Assembly (NCBI RefSeq): GCF_902506295.1
Contig: NZ_LR733312.1
Span: 124,001 to 188,000, forward strand
Direction of reading: 5' to 3'
From: Luteimonas sp. 9C
GTDB taxonomy: Bacteria > Pseudomonadota > Gammaproteobacteria > Xanthomonadales > Xanthomonadaceae
Length of the DNA stretch: 64,000 nucleotides
The notes beneath the pieces were generated by a model. The model ran no database searches. It saw only the letters and a list, made by a program, of their open reading frames with translations, and was not told the DNA's origin. Of this stretch, positions 1 through 10,858 are shown one piece after another (the first letter of the stretch is position 1; every line of letters begins with the position of its first letter). The position numbers were made by a program, and so were the translations under genes.

Positions 1-189
1 TAGGCGACGAGGATCTTCATTGGCATGGAGTCCTTGGGGGCAGGGCGGCGAGTCGCCGAACTTGCGAAGTTTAGCGGCCCCAAGCGGGTGATGCGAATCC
101 GCGGCCATTGCATTCACTCACGGCGTCGAAGACTTGGTAGATGCGAGAGAATGCCCGCCGGTCACCGTTTGTTTTTCAGGGAGCATCCT

Positions 190-1506
190 TTGCGTGTCTT
201 GTTGATCGCTTACGAGTTCCCCCCGGGACCATCTCCGCAGTCCCTTCGCTGGGCGCGGTTTGCACGTGAGCTTGTCGGGCATGGAGTTGAACTCCGCGTG
301 CTGACTGTGCAGCGGGATGCGGAGCGTGTTCGCTTGCCCGCACCGTCAGGACTCGTCATCGACCGCACACCGCCTGGCGCCGTGTCGGGTCTCATCGCAC
401 ACGTTCGCGCGCGCCACGTCGTCGAGCAGACGGGGCAGCCCTATGCGCCGGGGCGTGCGAACGATGAGAGTGCGGTTGCGTCCTCAGCGGATTTCAACGA
501 GATGTCGCTGAATTGGAAGGGGCGCCTGGTGAGGCAGTTTGATAGGGCGTCGGGAGTCCTTGCGTTTCCGGATCATTTCGGTCAGTGGGCCCATGCCGCC
601 CGGCTGCGCCTGAAGCAGCTTCTTGATGCGTTCGTACCTGACGTAGTGATCAGCTCTCATGAGCCTGCGACGACGCTCGAGTTGGGCCGGGTTGCGCGCG
701 AGCGCGGCTTTGCCTGGCTGGTCGATCTGGGTGATCCGGTCCTGACGAGTTATACGCCGCATAGATGGCGTAGACGGGCTCACCAAGTGGAAGCGTGGAC
801 CTGCAGAAACGCAAGTCAGATCATTGTCACCACACCTGCGACCAGGGATCTGCTCGTCGCGCGCCACGACGTGGCTTTCGAGCGTTTTAGCCTACTGCCG
901 CAAGGCTATGACCGAAGCGACGGGCCGGCATATGCACCTGATAAGTCACTGCCTGTCGATCCTGAGACTCTCGAACTGGTCTATACGGGCAGCTTCTACG
1001 CTTTCAGACGCCCGCAGGCGCTGGTAGAGGCTGTGGTCGCATCGTCAGGCGTCAGATTGACCGTCGCCACCCGTACGCCGCCTCACTGGCTGATGGAAGT
1101 GGCAGAGGCGCATCCTGCGAAAGTGCGTTTAGCCGGTTTTCTCCCGCATGCGGAGTCTCTGGCGCTTCAGCAGAAGTCCGATGTGCTGGTGAACATCGCT
1201 AACGATGACCGAGTGCAGACGCCGGGGAAGGTTTTCGAATACTTGGGGGCGGCACGTCCGATTCTTCACATCGGAAGCAGCGAAGGCATTGCCGAATTGC
1301 TCCAGGAGCGCCGACGGGGCGTAGTGGCGCCAGAGCATCCTGATGCGGTAAGGAAGGTGCTGGGCCGGCTGGCTGAGATGAAAATTGCTGGAAGCCTGGC
1401 TGAGCACTTCGACCTGCGTCTTGACCTGTTTCCAGAGTTCGAGTGGAAAACTCTGGGAGACCGATTGTTTGGGATTGTTGGCGAGCTGTCCCGGGAACGT
1501 AGGTGA
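190..1506 (+). CDS. Glycosyltransferase, GT4-like
   Basis: Probable sugar transferase for surface polysaccharide, acting at the cytoplasmic membrane face. About 438 residues from a TTG start. The N-terminus (LRVLLIAYEFPPGPSPQ) is typical of GT-B enzymes, where the loop after the first strand binds the acceptor; the C-terminal half has a YTGSFYAFRRP strand-turn and a PGKVFEYLGAARPI block, the usual nucleotide-sugar end of GT4 enzymes. I chose TTG at 190 because AGGGAG at 178-183 precedes it by 6 nt and the upstream open frame to position 25 is Arg-rich and not protein-like. It lies just upstream of rmlBACD in the same direction, fitting O-antigen or exopolysaccharide assembly. Donor and acceptor cannot be read from sequence. 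Confidence 0.75.
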   Translation: MRVLLIAYEFPPGPSPQSLRWARFARELVGHGVELRVLTVQRDAERVRLPAPSGLVIDRTPPGAVSGLIAHVRARHVVEQTGQPYAPGRANDESAVASSADFNEMSLNWKGRLVRQFDRASGVLAFPDHFGQWAHAARLRLKQLLDAFVPDVVISSHEPATTLELGRVARERGFAWLVDLGDPVLTSYTPHRWRRRAHQVEAWTCRNASQIIVTTPATRDLLVARHDVAFERFSLLPQGYDRSDGPAYAPDKSLPVDPETLELVYTGSFYAFRRPQALVEAVVASSGVRLTVATRTPPHWLMEVAEAHPAKVRLAGFLPHAESLALQQKSDVLVNIANDDRVQTPGKVFEYLGAARPILHIGSSEGIAELLQERRRGVVAPEHPDAVRKVLGRLAEMKIAGSLAEHFDLRLDLFPEFEWKTLGDRLFGIVGELSRERR

Positions 1507-1589
1507 TGCCTTGAAAACGTTCTGAAACTCGGTTCTGGGACGGCCACAGTTATGCTGTGCACTTCGGCGGTTTAGTTCAGGAGACGGAG

Positions 1590-2645
1590 ATGCTCACTTG
1601 GCTCGTGACGGGCGGAGCAGGCTTCATTGGAGGCAACTTTGTTCTCGATGCGGTCAGGCGTGGCGTGCACGTGGTCAATCTTGACCTGCTGACATATGCC
1701 GGAAATCTGGACACGTTGGCGACCGTGGCCGGCAATCCACGACACGTGTTCGTCCAGGGAAGCATAGGAGACCGCGCGATTGTTTCGCGCGTCTTGACGA
1801 AGCACCAGCCCGATGCGGTGCTGAACTTCGCCGCGGAAAGCCACGTCGACCGTTCGATCGACGGCCCGGCGGCGTTCATCGAAACCAATGTCGTCGGCAC
1901 GTTAGGCCTGCTCGAGTCGGTGCGCGACTACTGGAAGGCGCTGCCGGACGGACGCCGCGAGGCATTCCGATTCCTGCATGTGTCGACCGACGAGGTCTAC
2001 GGCACGCTGGGTGATACCGGCAAGTTCTCCGAGACCACGCCCTACGCGCCGAACTCGCCGTACTCGGCCTCGAAGGCCGCGTCCGACCATCTGGTGCGCG
2101 CGTTCCACCACACCTACGGGCTGCCGGTGCTGACCACCAACTGCTCGAACAACTACGGGCCGTATCACTTCCCCGAGAAGCTCATCCCGCTGGTGATCGC
2201 CAAGGCGCTGGCCGGCGAGCCGCTCCCGGTCTATGGCGACGGCAAGCAGGTCCGCGACTGGCTGTTCGTCACCGATCACTGCGCCGCAATCCGCACCGTG
2301 CTCGAGAAGGGCCGCGTCGGCGAAACCTACAACGTGGGTGGCGATTCAGAGCGTCAGAATATCGAGGTGGTCGAGAAGATCTGCCGCCTGCTCGACGCGC
2401 GCCGTCCGCGCGAGGATGGCCAGTCGCGCGCGACGCAGATCACCTACGTGACCGACCGTCCGGGCCATGACCGCCGCTACGCGATCGACGCATCGAAGCT
2501 GCAAGGTGAACTCGGCTGGAAGCCCGAGCACACCTTCGAGAGCGGCATCGAAGCGACCGTGGACTGGTATCTCGACAACCAGCCATGGGTGCAGCGCATT
2601 CTCGACGGCAGCTATCGTCTGGAACGCATGGGAGCCGACGCATGA
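1590..2645 (+). CDS. rmlB: dTDP-glucose 4,6-dehydratase
   Basis: Second step of dTDP-L-rhamnose synthesis: dTDP-glucose to dTDP-4-keto-6-deoxyglucose, cytoplasmic. 351 residues, the usual length. Extended SDR features are intact: NAD motif TGGAGFIGG near residue 7, STDEVYG at 132-138 with the dehydratase Asp-Glu pair (134-135), and YSASK at 158-162. ATG 1590 is preceded by AGGAG (1579-1583) at 6 nt; the in-frame upstream ATG at 1557 lacks a site. First gene of a four-gene operon in which each stop overlaps the next start, so translational coupling is likely. Also called rfbB. Confidence 0.97.
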   Translation: MLTWLVTGGAGFIGGNFVLDAVRRGVHVVNLDLLTYAGNLDTLATVAGNPRHVFVQGSIGDRAIVSRVLTKHQPDAVLNFAAESHVDRSIDGPAAFIETNVVGTLGLLESVRDYWKALPDGRREAFRFLHVSTDEVYGTLGDTGKFSETTPYAPNSPYSASKAASDHLVRAFHHTYGLPVLTTNCSNNYGPYHFPEKLIPLVIAKALAGEPLPVYGDGKQVRDWLFVTDHCAAIRTVLEKGRVGETYNVGGDSERQNIEVVEKICRLLDARRPREDGQSRATQITYVTDRPGHDRRYAIDASKLQGELGWKPEHTFESGIEATVDWYLDNQPWVQRILDGSYRLERMGADA

Positions 2646-3529
2646 CCGCGCGCAAGGGCATCATCCTCGCCGGCGGCTCCGGAACGCGGCTGTATCCGAT
2701 CACCAAGGGCGTCAGCAAGCAGCTGTTGCCGGTGTACGACAAGCCGATGATCTACTACCCGCTCAGCGTGCTGATGCTGGCCGGCATCCGCGAGGTGCTG
2801 ATCATCAACACCCCGCACGAGCAGGTGCTGTTCCAGACCCTGCTCGGCGATGGTTCGCAATGGGGCATGGACATCCAGTACGCCGTGCAGCCGAGTCCGG
2901 ATGGTCTGGCACAGGCCTATCTGATCGGCCGCGATTTCGTCGGCGGCAGGCCGAGTTGCCTGGTGCTGGGCGACAACATCTTCCACGGCCACGGCCTGAC
3001 CGACACGCTCAAGAGCGCCGATGCGCGGGGCGATGGTGCGACGGTGTTCGGCTACTGGGTCAACGACCCCGAGCGCTATGGCGTGGCCGAGTTCGATGCG
3101 GCGGGCAAGGTCATCGACATCGCCGAGAAACCCGAAAAGCCGCGTTCGAACTACGCCGTGACCGGGCTGTACTTCTACGACGGCCATGCAAGCGACTATG
3201 CGGCCGAATTGAGGCCGTCGCCACGCGGCGAACTGGAAGTCACCGATCTCAACCGTCGGTATCTGGATGCCGGCACGCTCTATCTCGAGCAACTCGGACG
3301 CGGTTACGCATGGCTCGACACCGGCACGCACCGGTCCTTGCATGAGGCGTCGAATTTCATCGAGACAATCCAGGCAAGACAAGGCTTGCAGGTCTGCTGT
3401 CCTGAGGAAATCGCTTACGGCGCAGGCTGGATCGATGCAGCGCAGTTGGAGCGTCTGGCAGCACCGCTCTCGAAGAACAGCTACGGACAGTACCTGATGG
3501 GTCTGTTGCGGCGAGGCATCGTGCGATGA
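2642..3529 (+). CDS. rmlA: Glucose-1-phosphate thymidylyltransferase
   Basis: First enzyme of the dTDP-rhamnose pathway: dTTP plus glucose-1-phosphate gives dTDP-glucose; usually inhibited by dTDP-rhamnose. 295 residues. The nucleotidyltransferase signature GGSGTRLYP lies at residues 11-19, followed by [11 protein letters not shown], which carries the conserved Lys, and later LGDNIFHG with the metal-binding Asp. ATG 2642 overlaps the rmlB stop by 4 bp (ATGA). Also called rfbA. Confidence 0.97.
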   Translation: MTARKGIILAGGSGTRLYPITKGVSKQLLPVYDKPMIYYPLSVLMLAGIREVLIINTPHEQVLFQTLLGDGSQWGMDIQYAVQPSPDGLAQAYLIGRDFVGGRPSCLVLGDNIFHGHGLTDTLKSADARGDGATVFGYWVNDPERYGVAEFDAAGKVIDIAEKPEKPRSNYAVTGLYFYDGHASDYAAELRPSPRGELEVTDLNRRYLDAGTLYLEQLGRGYAWLDTGTHRSLHEASNFIETIQARQGLQVCCPEEIAYGAGWIDAAQLERLAAPLSKNSYGQYLMGLLRRGIVR

Positions 3530-4083
3530 GGGTGCTCCAAAGCCGGCTCACCGGTTGCGCGATCATCGAGCCTGCGGTGTTCGGCGATGCGCGCGGTTTC
3601 TTCTTCGAGACCTGGAACGCCGAGCGGTTCGGTCAGCACGGCCTGCCGACGAATTTCGTGCAGAGCAACGTGTCGTCCTCGTCGAAGGGCGTGCTGCGCG
3701 GCCTGCATTTCCAGTGGCCGCGGCCGCAGGGCAAGCTGGTCAGCGTGCTGCGCGGCGAGGTGCTCGATGTCGCGGTCGACATCCGCCGCGGCTCGCCGAC
3801 CTTCGGGCAGTGGGAGGGCGTGATCCTGAGCGAGGAGAACAAGCGCCAGTTCTGGATCCCGGAAGGATTTGCGCATGGATTCGCGGTGCTGTCCGACAGC
3901 GCGGTCTTCAGCTACCTGTGCACCGACGTCTACGTGAAGGAAGCCGACGCGGGTGTGCGCTGGAACGATCCCGCGATCGGTGTCGACTGGCAGATCGACG
4001 CGCCATTGCTGTCCGACAAGGACGCATACGCGCCTTTGCTGGCCGACATCGCCGAGGATCGACTGCCGGTGTTCGCCGCATGA
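3526..4083 (+). CDS. rmlC: dTDP-4-dehydrorhamnose 3,5-epimerase
   Basis: Third step of dTDP-L-rhamnose synthesis, double epimerisation at C3 and C5. 185 residues, a single cupin domain of normal length. RGLHFQ places the catalytic His at residue 61, and the conserved Tyr region [10 protein letters not shown] follows in the second half. Overlaps the rmlA stop by 4 bp (ATGA) and the rmlD start by 4 bp, so all four enzymes are tightly coupled. Also called rfbC. Confidence 0.96.
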   Translation: MRVLQSRLTGCAIIEPAVFGDARGFFFETWNAERFGQHGLPTNFVQSNVSSSSKGVLRGLHFQWPRPQGKLVSVLRGEVLDVAVDIRRGSPTFGQWEGVILSEENKRQFWIPEGFAHGFAVLSDSAVFSYLCTDVYVKEADAGVRWNDPAIGVDWQIDAPLLSDKDAYAPLLADIAEDRLPVFAA

Positions 4084-4985
4084 CCTCACTGGTCTTCGGC
4101 GCGAATGGACAGGTGGGGCAGGAGCTGCTGCGTGCACTCGCGCCGCTGGGCGAGGTGCGCGGCACGACCCGGACCGGCACGCTGCCCGACGGCAGTACGT
4201 GCCTGACCGCTGATTTTTCGGATCCGGAGTCGGTCGTTGCGCTACTCGACACGACGCGGCCGACGCGCGTGATCAACGCCGCCGCTTACACCGCGGTCGA
4301 CAAGGCCGAGAGCGAGCCTGCGGCGGCGCAGGCCGCCAACGCAGAGACCCCGGGCGCGATCGCACGATGGTGCGCTGCGCACGATGTGCGGTTGGTGCAT
4401 TACTCCACGGACTACGTGTTCGACGGCAGTGGCTCGTGTCCGTATCGTCCCGATGACGCCACGGCGCCGCTTGGTGTCTACGGCGCGAGCAAGCTCGCCG
4501 GCGAGGACGCGATCCGCGCTGCCGGTGGCCGCCATCTGATCTTCCGCACCGCGTGGGTCTACGCGGCGCACAGCCAGAATTTCCTCCGCACGATGCTGCG
4601 CGTCGGCGCAGAGCGCGACGTGCTGCGTGTCGTCGCCGACCAGATCGGCACGCCGACACCGGCAACGCTGATCGCCGACGTCACTGCGCAGATTCTGCTT
4701 GAGGACACGTCGGCCTCCGGTACCTGGCATCTCACCGCAACGGGCGAAACCAGCTGGCACGGTTTCGCACAGGCGATCTTCGACGGTGCCCTCAGGCGTG
4801 GCCTGATTGCGCGCCCGCCGACGGTCGAAGCGATCGCCACGGCCGACTATCCGACGCCGGCCAGGCGTCCTGCATATTCGCGACTGGACATCACGACGCT
4901 GGAGTACGACTTCGGGATCGCGCTGCCGACCTGGCAGGCTGGACTCGACGGCGTGCTCGATACGCTGGCGGCCGCTCAGCGCTGA
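4080..4985 (+). CDS. rmlD: dTDP-4-dehydrorhamnose reductase
   Basis: Last step of dTDP-L-rhamnose synthesis, NAD(P)H reduction of the 4-keto group. 301 residues. Rossmann motif FGANGQVGQEL at the N-terminus, STDYVFDG in the middle and the catalytic YGASK further on, all in the order of the family. Starts inside the rmlC stop (ATGA overlap). The gene ends 69 bp before the convergent xanB, with a hairpin terminator between. Also called rfbD. Confidence 0.96.
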   Translation: MTSLVFGANGQVGQELLRALAPLGEVRGTTRTGTLPDGSTCLTADFSDPESVVALLDTTRPTRVINAAAYTAVDKAESEPAAAQAANAETPGAIARWCAAHDVRLVHYSTDYVFDGSGSCPYRPDDATAPLGVYGASKLAGEDAIRAAGGRHLIFRTAWVYAAHSQNFLRTMLRVGAERDVLRVVADQIGTPTPATLIADVTAQILLEDTSASGTWHLTATGETSWHGFAQAIFDGALRRGLIARPPTVEAIATADYPTPARRPAYSRLDITTLEYDFGIALPTWQAGLDGVLDTLAAAQR

Positions 4986-5010
4986 GCTTGCGGGGTCGCG
5001 GACACCAGAG

Positions 5011-5033
5011 CGGCGCCCTCGGGCGCCGTTCTG
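5011..5033. terminator. Terminator between rmlD and xanB
   Basis: A GC hairpin CGGCGCC / GGCGCCG (arms 5011-5017 and 5022-5028) with a four-base loop, followed on the plus strand by TTCTGCGTT. It sits between two convergent genes and probably stops rmlBACD transcription; the U-rich tail on the minus side is weak. Confidence 0.6.
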
Positions 5034-5054
5034 CGTTGAAACGATTCGCGTCGA

Positions 5055-6467
5055 TCAGGCGCGCCCGTACGTATCCTCGAAACGCACGATGTCGTCCTCG
5101 CCCAGATAGCTGCCCGACTGCACTTCGATCAGTTCCAGCGGGACCTTGCCCGGGTTGCGCAGCCGGTGCGTCACACCGAGCGGGATGTAGGTGCTCTGGT
5201 TCTCGCCCAGCAGCAGCACGTCGTCGCCACGCGTAACCTCGGCGGTGCCGCTGACGACGATCCAGTGCTCGGCGCGGTGATGGTGCATCTGCAGGCTCAG
5301 CACGCCGCCCGGTTTGACCGTGATGCGCTTCACCTGATGCCGCGGCCCGTTGTCGATCGAGTCGTAGGCGCCCCACGGGCGGTAGACCTTGCGATGCCAG
5401 GCCGCCTGCGGCAGCTCCCGTGACTTGAGTTCGGCCACGACGTCCTTGACCTGCTGGATGCGGTCGCTGCGACCGACGAGGATCGCATCGGGCGTTTCCA
5501 CGACGATCATGTCTTCCAGCCCGATCATCGCGATCAGGCGTTCGCCGTAGGCGTAGGTATTGCGGCAGTCGATCGACACGACCTCGCCATGGTGGGCATT
5601 GCCGTCGGCGTCCTGCGGAGAGACGTCCCGCAGACTGGCCCACGAGCCGACATCACTCCAGCCGGCGTCCAGAGGCATCACAACGGCCGCCTCGGTCTTT
5701 TCCATGACGGCGTAGTCGATCGAATCCGACGGGCTCGCCGCGAACGCGTCGGCGTCGAGACGGGTGAAATCCACGTCCTGGCGCGCGGCCGACCACGATG
5801 CGCGCACCGCAGCCAGCATGGCGGGCGCATGACGCTCCAGTTCTGCGAGATAGACATCGGCGCGGAACAGGAACATGCCGCTGTTCCAGAAGTGATCACC
5901 GGACGCGACGTAGGCCTGGGCGCGCGCCAGATCCGGTTTCTCGACGAAGGCTTCGACCGGCGCAGGAACGTCGCCGCTGCCGGACGCCGACTTGATGTAG
6001 CCATAGCCGGTCTCCGGCCCGCGCGGGACCACACCGAACGTCACCAGCTTGCCGGCCTCGGCCGCAGGCAGGGCCGCGCGCACCGCGGCGTGGAACGCCT
6101 CGGGGGTCTGCACGACATGGTCCGATGGCAATACCAGCAGCACGGCATCGGGCGTGTCGCGCAGCGCTTCCAGCGCGGCTGCGGCGATCGCCGGCGCCGT
6201 GTTGCGGCCGACCGGTTCGAGCACGATCGCCGCCGGCGTCGCGCCGACCTGCTGCAACTGTTCGGCGACGACGAAGCGGTGCGCCTCGTTGGCGACGACG
6301 ATCGGCCCCGCACCGCCGGCCAGCGGCGCGGCGCGCAACCAGGTCGCCTGCAGCATCGTGCCGGTACCGACCAGGGGCAGGAACTGCTTGGGATGCATCT
6401 CGCGCGACAGCGGCCACAGGCGTGTGCCTGAGCCGCCGGAGAGCAGGACCGGGACGATCGTGGACAT
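5055..6467 (-). CDS. xanB: Bifunctional GDP-mannose pyrophosphorylase / phosphomannose isomerase
   Basis: Makes GDP-mannose from mannose-1-phosphate and GTP and interconverts fructose-6-P and mannose-6-P, feeding xanthan-type exopolysaccharide and LPS in Xanthomonads. 470 residues, the length of the fused type II PMI/GMP enzyme. The N-terminal SGGSGTRLWP and HPKQFLPL motifs belong to the nucleotidyltransferase; the C-terminal cupin has RPWGAYDSID, a metal-binding HHHRAEHW cluster and QSTYIPLGVTHRL. It ends convergently with rmlD and lies 8 bp downstream of xanA, so the two form an operon. Confidence 0.95.
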   Translation of the reverse strand: MSTIVPVLLSGGSGTRLWPLSREMHPKQFLPLVGTGTMLQATWLRAAPLAGGAGPIVVANEAHRFVVAEQLQQVGATPAAIVLEPVGRNTAPAIAAAALEALRDTPDAVLLVLPSDHVVQTPEAFHAAVRAALPAAEAGKLVTFGVVPRGPETGYGYIKSASGSGDVPAPVEAFVEKPDLARAQAYVASGDHFWNSGMFLFRADVYLAELERHAPAMLAAVRASWSAARQDVDFTRLDADAFAASPSDSIDYAVMEKTEAAVVMPLDAGWSDVGSWASLRDVSPQDADGNAHHGEVVSIDCRNTYAYGERLIAMIGLEDMIVVETPDAILVGRSDRIQQVKDVVAELKSRELPQAAWHRKVYRPWGAYDSIDNGPRHQVKRITVKPGGVLSLQMHHHRAEHWIVVSGTAEVTRGDDVLLLGENQSTYIPLGVTHRLRNPGKVPLELIEVQSGSYLGEDDIVRFEDTYGRA

Positions 6468-6475
6468 GGCAGGCC

Positions 6476-7825
6476 TCAGGCGGACAACAGGGCGGACAGC
6501 TCGCGCGTGCGGGCTTCGAGCAACGCGCGGTCCGCGCGCGTCTCGATGTTGAGCCGCAGCAGCGGCTCGGTATTGGAGCTGCGCAGGTTGAAGCGCCAGT
6601 CACCGAAATCGGCGCTGATGCCGTCGGTGCGATCGATCGCCGGCGATTGCGCGGCGTAATACGCCATCACGCGATCGACCGCGACCTTTGCATCCGCGAC
6701 ACGGAAGTTGATCTCGCCACTGCACGGAAACTTCGCGACGCGCTCGGCCACCAGATCGCCCAGCGAGCGACCGCTGGTGGAGACGAGCTCGGCGATCAGC
6801 AGCCACGGAATCATGCCGGAGTCGGCATACGCGAACTCGCGGAAATAATGGTGCGCGCTCATCTCGCCGCCGTAGACCGCGTCTTCGGCGCGCATTTTTT
6901 CCTTGATGAATGCGTGGCCGCTCTTGCACAGCACCGGTATGCCGCCGGCGGCTTCGACCTGCTCGACCGTGTTCCAGACCAGACGCGGATCGTGCACGAC
7001 CTTGCCGCCGGGCTGCTTGGCGAGAATCGCCTCGGCCAGCAGGCCGACGAGGTAATAGCCTTCGATGAAGGCGCCGGTCTCGTCGAAGAAGAAGCAGCGG
7101 TCGAAATCGCCGTCCCAGGCGATGCCGAAATCCGCGCCGTGTTCGCGCACCGCGTCGGCTGTCGCCTGACGGTTCTCGGGCAGAAGGGGGTTCGGAATGC
7201 CGTTGGGGAAATTGCCGTCTGCCTCGTGGAACACGCGCACGAACTCGAACGGCAGATGGGGGCTGAGCAGATCGACGATCGAGCCGGCGCCGCCGTTGCC
7301 GGCATTGACCACGAGCTTGAGCGGACGCAGCGCCTTGGCGTCCAAGTAGCCCAGCAGGTGCTCGATATAGGCCGATTTGTCGGGCGCGGCGGTTTCGGAG
7401 CCGGGCGCGGCGACCGGCCCAGGCAGATTGCCGGCCTCGACCGCATCGGAGATCGCGAACAGGCCCGTATCCGAACTGATCGGCCGCGCATGCTCGCGCA
7501 CCAGCTTCATGCCGTTGTAGTCCATCGGGTTGTGGCTGGCGGTCACCATGACGCCGCCGGCCGCGCCGAGGTGATCGACCTGGAAATAGACTTCTTCCGT
7601 GCCGCCGACGCCGATGTCGATGATCGCGCGCCCTTGGCTGCGCAGGCCTTCCGACAACGCCGCCTGCAGTTCCGGACTGCTCAGGCGCACGTCGCGGCCC
7701 AGCACGATCGCGCCTGGCGGCAGCTGACCGGCCAGTGCGATGCCGATGTCGCGGGCGAGGGCGGGATTGAGTTCGTCCGGCACGCGGCCGCGGAGGTCGT
7801 AGGCCTTGAAGGCGGGCAGGGGCAT
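6476..7825 (-). CDS. xanA: Phosphomannomutase / phosphoglucomutase
   Basis: Alpha-D-phosphohexomutase converting mannose-6-P to mannose-1-P and glucose-6-P to glucose-1-P, supplying xanB and rmlA. 449 residues from ATG at 7825, where the protein begins [16 protein letters not shown] like its family; the open frame runs further upstream to 8605 but overlaps scoA antisense and is not mutase-like. Phosphoserine loop [11 protein letters not shown], metal loop DGDFDR and the substrate loop SNTEPLLRL are all present. Confidence 0.96.
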   Translation of the reverse strand: MPLPAFKAYDLRGRVPDELNPALARDIGIALAGQLPPGAIVLGRDVRLSSPELQAALSEGLRSQGRAIIDIGVGGTEEVYFQVDHLGAAGGVMVTASHNPMDYNGMKLVREHARPISSDTGLFAISDAVEAGNLPGPVAAPGSETAAPDKSAYIEHLLGYLDAKALRPLKLVVNAGNGGAGSIVDLLSPHLPFEFVRVFHEADGNFPNGIPNPLLPENRQATADAVREHGADFGIAWDGDFDRCFFFDETGAFIEGYYLVGLLAEAILAKQPGGKVVHDPRLVWNTVEQVEAAGGIPVLCKSGHAFIKEKMRAEDAVYGGEMSAHHYFREFAYADSGMIPWLLIAELVSTSGRSLGDLVAERVAKFPCSGEINFRVADAKVAVDRVMAYYAAQSPAIDRTDGISADFGDWRFNLRSSNTEPLLRLNIETRADRALLEARTRELSALLSA

Positions 7826-7960
7826 GGTCGCTCCATCGGTCGGGAAGTCCGATTCTAGCGGCTCGCGTGGAGGGGACCGTTTGCGCCACTGCACCAAGGT
7901 CCAAGGCCGCGACCACGCGCAGCCGGTAGAATCGAAGGCCGTTGCGCCATGAGGATCACA

Positions 7961-8691
7961 ATGAGCGAGCAGAGTTCCGCCGCGGGTCGACGCGGCAAGC
8001 AGTATCCCGATGCCGCGACGGCATTGGCCGACATCGTGGCCGACGGCCAGACCTTCGCCGTCGGCGGCTTCGGCCTGTGCGGCATTCCCGAGGCCCTGAT
8101 CGCCGCTCTGCGCGATTCGGGTGTCAAGGACATCACCGCGATCTCCAACAATGCAGGCGTCGACGGCTTCGGCCTCGGGCAGCTGCTGGAGACCCGGCAG
8201 ATCCGCAAAATGATTTCGTCCTATGTGGGCGAGAACAAGGAGTTCGAACGCCAGTACCTCGGCGGCGAGCTGGAGCTGGAATTCAACCCGCAGGGCACGC
8301 TGGCCGAGCGCCTGCGCGCTGGCGGCGCGGGGATTCCGGCGTTCTTCACCGCGACCGGCTTTGGGACGATCGTGGCGGAAGGCAAGGAAACGCGCGAGTT
8401 CGACGGCAAGCATTACGTGCTGGAAACCGCGCTGACCGCCGATGTCGCGCTGGTCAAGGCGTGGAGGGCCGACACGGCCGGCAACCTGGTGTTCCGCAAG
8501 ACCGCGCGCAACTTCAACCCCGCCTGCGCGATGGCCGGCAAGGTCTGCGTGGCCGAGATCGAGGAACTGGTGGAGATCGGCGACATCGATCCCGACCAGG
8601 TGCATCTGCCGGGTATCTACGTCGACCGCATCGTCGTCAATGCGACGCCCGAGAAGCGCATCGAACAGCGCACCGTGCGAGGAGTGAAGTA

Positions 8692-8692
<1 letters not shown>
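7961..8692 (+). CDS. scoA: 3-oxoacid CoA-transferase subunit A
   Basis: Alpha subunit of succinyl-CoA:3-ketoacid CoA-transferase, which moves CoA between succinate and acetoacetate-type acids. 243 residues; [13 protein letters not shown] and the [12 protein letters not shown] segment are the CoA-transferase I signatures. ATG 7961 is preferred over the in-frame ATG at 7949 because AGGA (7952-7955) lies 5 nt before it. A TAGAAT -10 element is at 7927-7932, with no clear -35. From memory, Xanthomonas maps carry this pair beside xanAB as lpsI/lpsJ, although the chemistry is not obviously LPS synthesis. Confidence 0.93.
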
Positions 8693-9333
<641 letters not shown>

Positions 9334-9446
9334 CACCAGTCGCTGAGGTCGGCTCCGGGCACATTCCCGTAGCCGTCTCGCGCCCGCTGCGCACAGGCAC
9401 CCTGATTCAGCGTCACCTGCGGCGTGCTCATGGGATAAGCCCGGCC

Positions 9447-10043
9447 ATGTTCGACATCTCATCCCTGCCCGAGGCCGATGTGCAGCTCTCCCATCGGTGG
9501 ATGGACGCGTCTGCGGCGGACACCTTGTTGACGGCTTTGATGGCCGGCATCCCCTGGACCCGCCATCGTCTGCGCATCTTCGGACGCGAGGTCGAGGCGC
9601 CGCGGCTCAGTTGCTGGATCGGCGATCCGGGTGCGCTGTATCGATATTCGGGCACGCGGTTCGTGCCTGAGCCCTGGCCTGCGGCCTTGGTGCCGGTGCG
9701 CGATGCGTTGTCCGAGGCGGCCGGCGTCGCCTTCAACAGCGTGCTTGCCAATCTGTATCGCGATGGACAGGATGCGATGGGCTGGCACAGCGATGACGAG
9801 CGCGAACTGGGGCCGGACCCGGTGATCGCGTCATTGAGTCTCGGTGCGACGCGGCGGTTCGTGCTGAAGGGGCGCACGCCGGATGCCGAAGGCCGGTTCG
9901 CGCGGCATGTGCTCGAACTGCCGCACGGCAGTCTGCTGGTGATGCGCGGCGAGACGCAGGCGCGCTTCCGGCACGCGCTGCCGAGGACCGCGCGGCCGGT
10001 CGGGCCGCGGATCAATCTGACGTTCCGGCGGATTCTGTACTGA
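9447..10043 (+). CDS. alkB: AlkB-family 2OG-Fe(II) dioxygenase
   Basis: Oxidative demethylase that removes alkyl lesions such as 1-methyladenine from DNA or RNA, using Fe(II) and 2-oxoglutarate. 198 residues, shorter than E. coli AlkB and closer in style to the ALKBH2/3 type. Iron ligands H114 and D116 (WHSDDE) and H176 (FRHALPR) are present, as is R188 (RINLTFR) for 2-oxoglutarate. No ada gene is nearby. A GATAAG element at 9434-9439 sits 7 nt before the ATG, so the message may be nearly leaderless. Confidence 0.9.
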   Translation: MFDISSLPEADVQLSHRWMDASAADTLLTALMAGIPWTRHRLRIFGREVEAPRLSCWIGDPGALYRYSGTRFVPEPWPAALVPVRDALSEAAGVAFNSVLANLYRDGQDAMGWHSDDERELGPDPVIASLSLGATRRFVLKGRTPDAEGRFARHVLELPHGSLLVMRGETQARFRHALPRTARPVGPRINLTFRRILY

Positions 10044-10153
10044 GGCGCGCCGTGGCGGCCTCATCCGCGAGCCAACCGCAGCGCATCGGGCGACGTTATC
10101 GGGCCGCGAAGCGGCCGACGTCTGGTGCGCGGCGGTAAATTCTGGCCGAACTC

Positions 10154-10858
10154 TCAGCGTCGCGACGGCGCCGGCATCGACGCCGCCGGCCGGCGATCGT
10201 GCGTCGTCTCGTGTGCGTTACCGGATTCGAGGATCCAGCCGACCATTTCGCCGCTGATGCTCTGGAGTGCAACCGAGAAAGCATCGACGACCTGCGCGAC
10301 TTCGGTGCTGGATGCGGGCTGCGCTGCGAGGAACGTGCGGGAACCGACCACGGTCTGGTCGATGTTGTGGATCAGTTTGACGTTGGCCTCGATCGTGGCC
10401 GCCGGCAGGACGTTGCCGTTGTAGTCGGCTTCGAACCGGCGCAGGTCGATGACCAGCTTGTAATCGGCGGTGATCCCGGCGCCCTGGCGCGCCACGGCGG
10501 CGATGTGCCCCGAGTCCTCGAGCGTGCGCAGCACGGTGTCCTGCAGCATGTCGGTCGGCGTCTTCGACCAACTGGCGCCCCGGTAGACCTGCAGCTCCGC
10601 CGGGGTCGGTCGCACCGCGATGCGGAAGCTGTCGATCATGCGCGCCGCCGTGGGCGGGCTCAGCATCAGCTGCCAGTCCGCGCGCTGCCAGCCCGGATCG
10701 GCTTCGACGCGGGGATCGGGCGCGTAGATCGTCGAGCGTTCACGGTCGCCACCGCCGCCGCCGAGCAGCGAGCTGCAGCCGGCGAGCAGGGTGCCGAACG
10801 CGAGTGCGATGGCGAGACGGGGCAGGACGCGCCGTACGGAAGTCGTGAGCGTGATCAT
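10154..10858 (-). CDS. ABC-type transport auxiliary lipoprotein (PqiC-like)
   Basis: Outer-membrane-directed lipoprotein partner of an Mce lipid-transport system. 234 residues. The signal sequence ends in a canonical lipobox LLAGCSS with Cys at residue 28; Asp is not at +2, so export to the outer membrane is expected. The body fits the ABC_trans_aux/PqiC family (RIAVRPTPAELQVYRGASW, then DYKLVIDLRRFEAD). Last gene of the operon; its ATG overlaps the upstream Mce gene stop by 4 bp. It occupies the place that MlaC or MlaB has in the classical mla operon. Confidence 0.85.
   Translation of the reverse strand: MITLTTSVRRVLPRLAIALAFGTLLAGCSSLLGGGGGDRERSTIYAPDPRVEADPGWQRADWQLMLSPPTAARMIDSFRIAVRPTPAELQVYRGASWSKTPTDMLQDTVLRTLEDSGHIAAVARQGAGITADYKLVIDLRRFEADYNGNVLPAATIEANVKLIHNIDQTVVGSRTFLAAQPASSTEVAQVVDAFSVALQSISGEMVGWILESGNAHETTHDRRPAASMPAPSRR

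Noticed and set aside
1-189. Coding use of the first 189 bases
   Set aside because: The open frame from 25 is basic and unlike a glycosyltransferase N-terminus; a good SD and TTG at 190 fit better. Nothing else supported here.
7826-8605. N-terminal extension of xanA
   Set aside because: The open frame continues but lies antisense to scoA; the mutase aligns from 7825.
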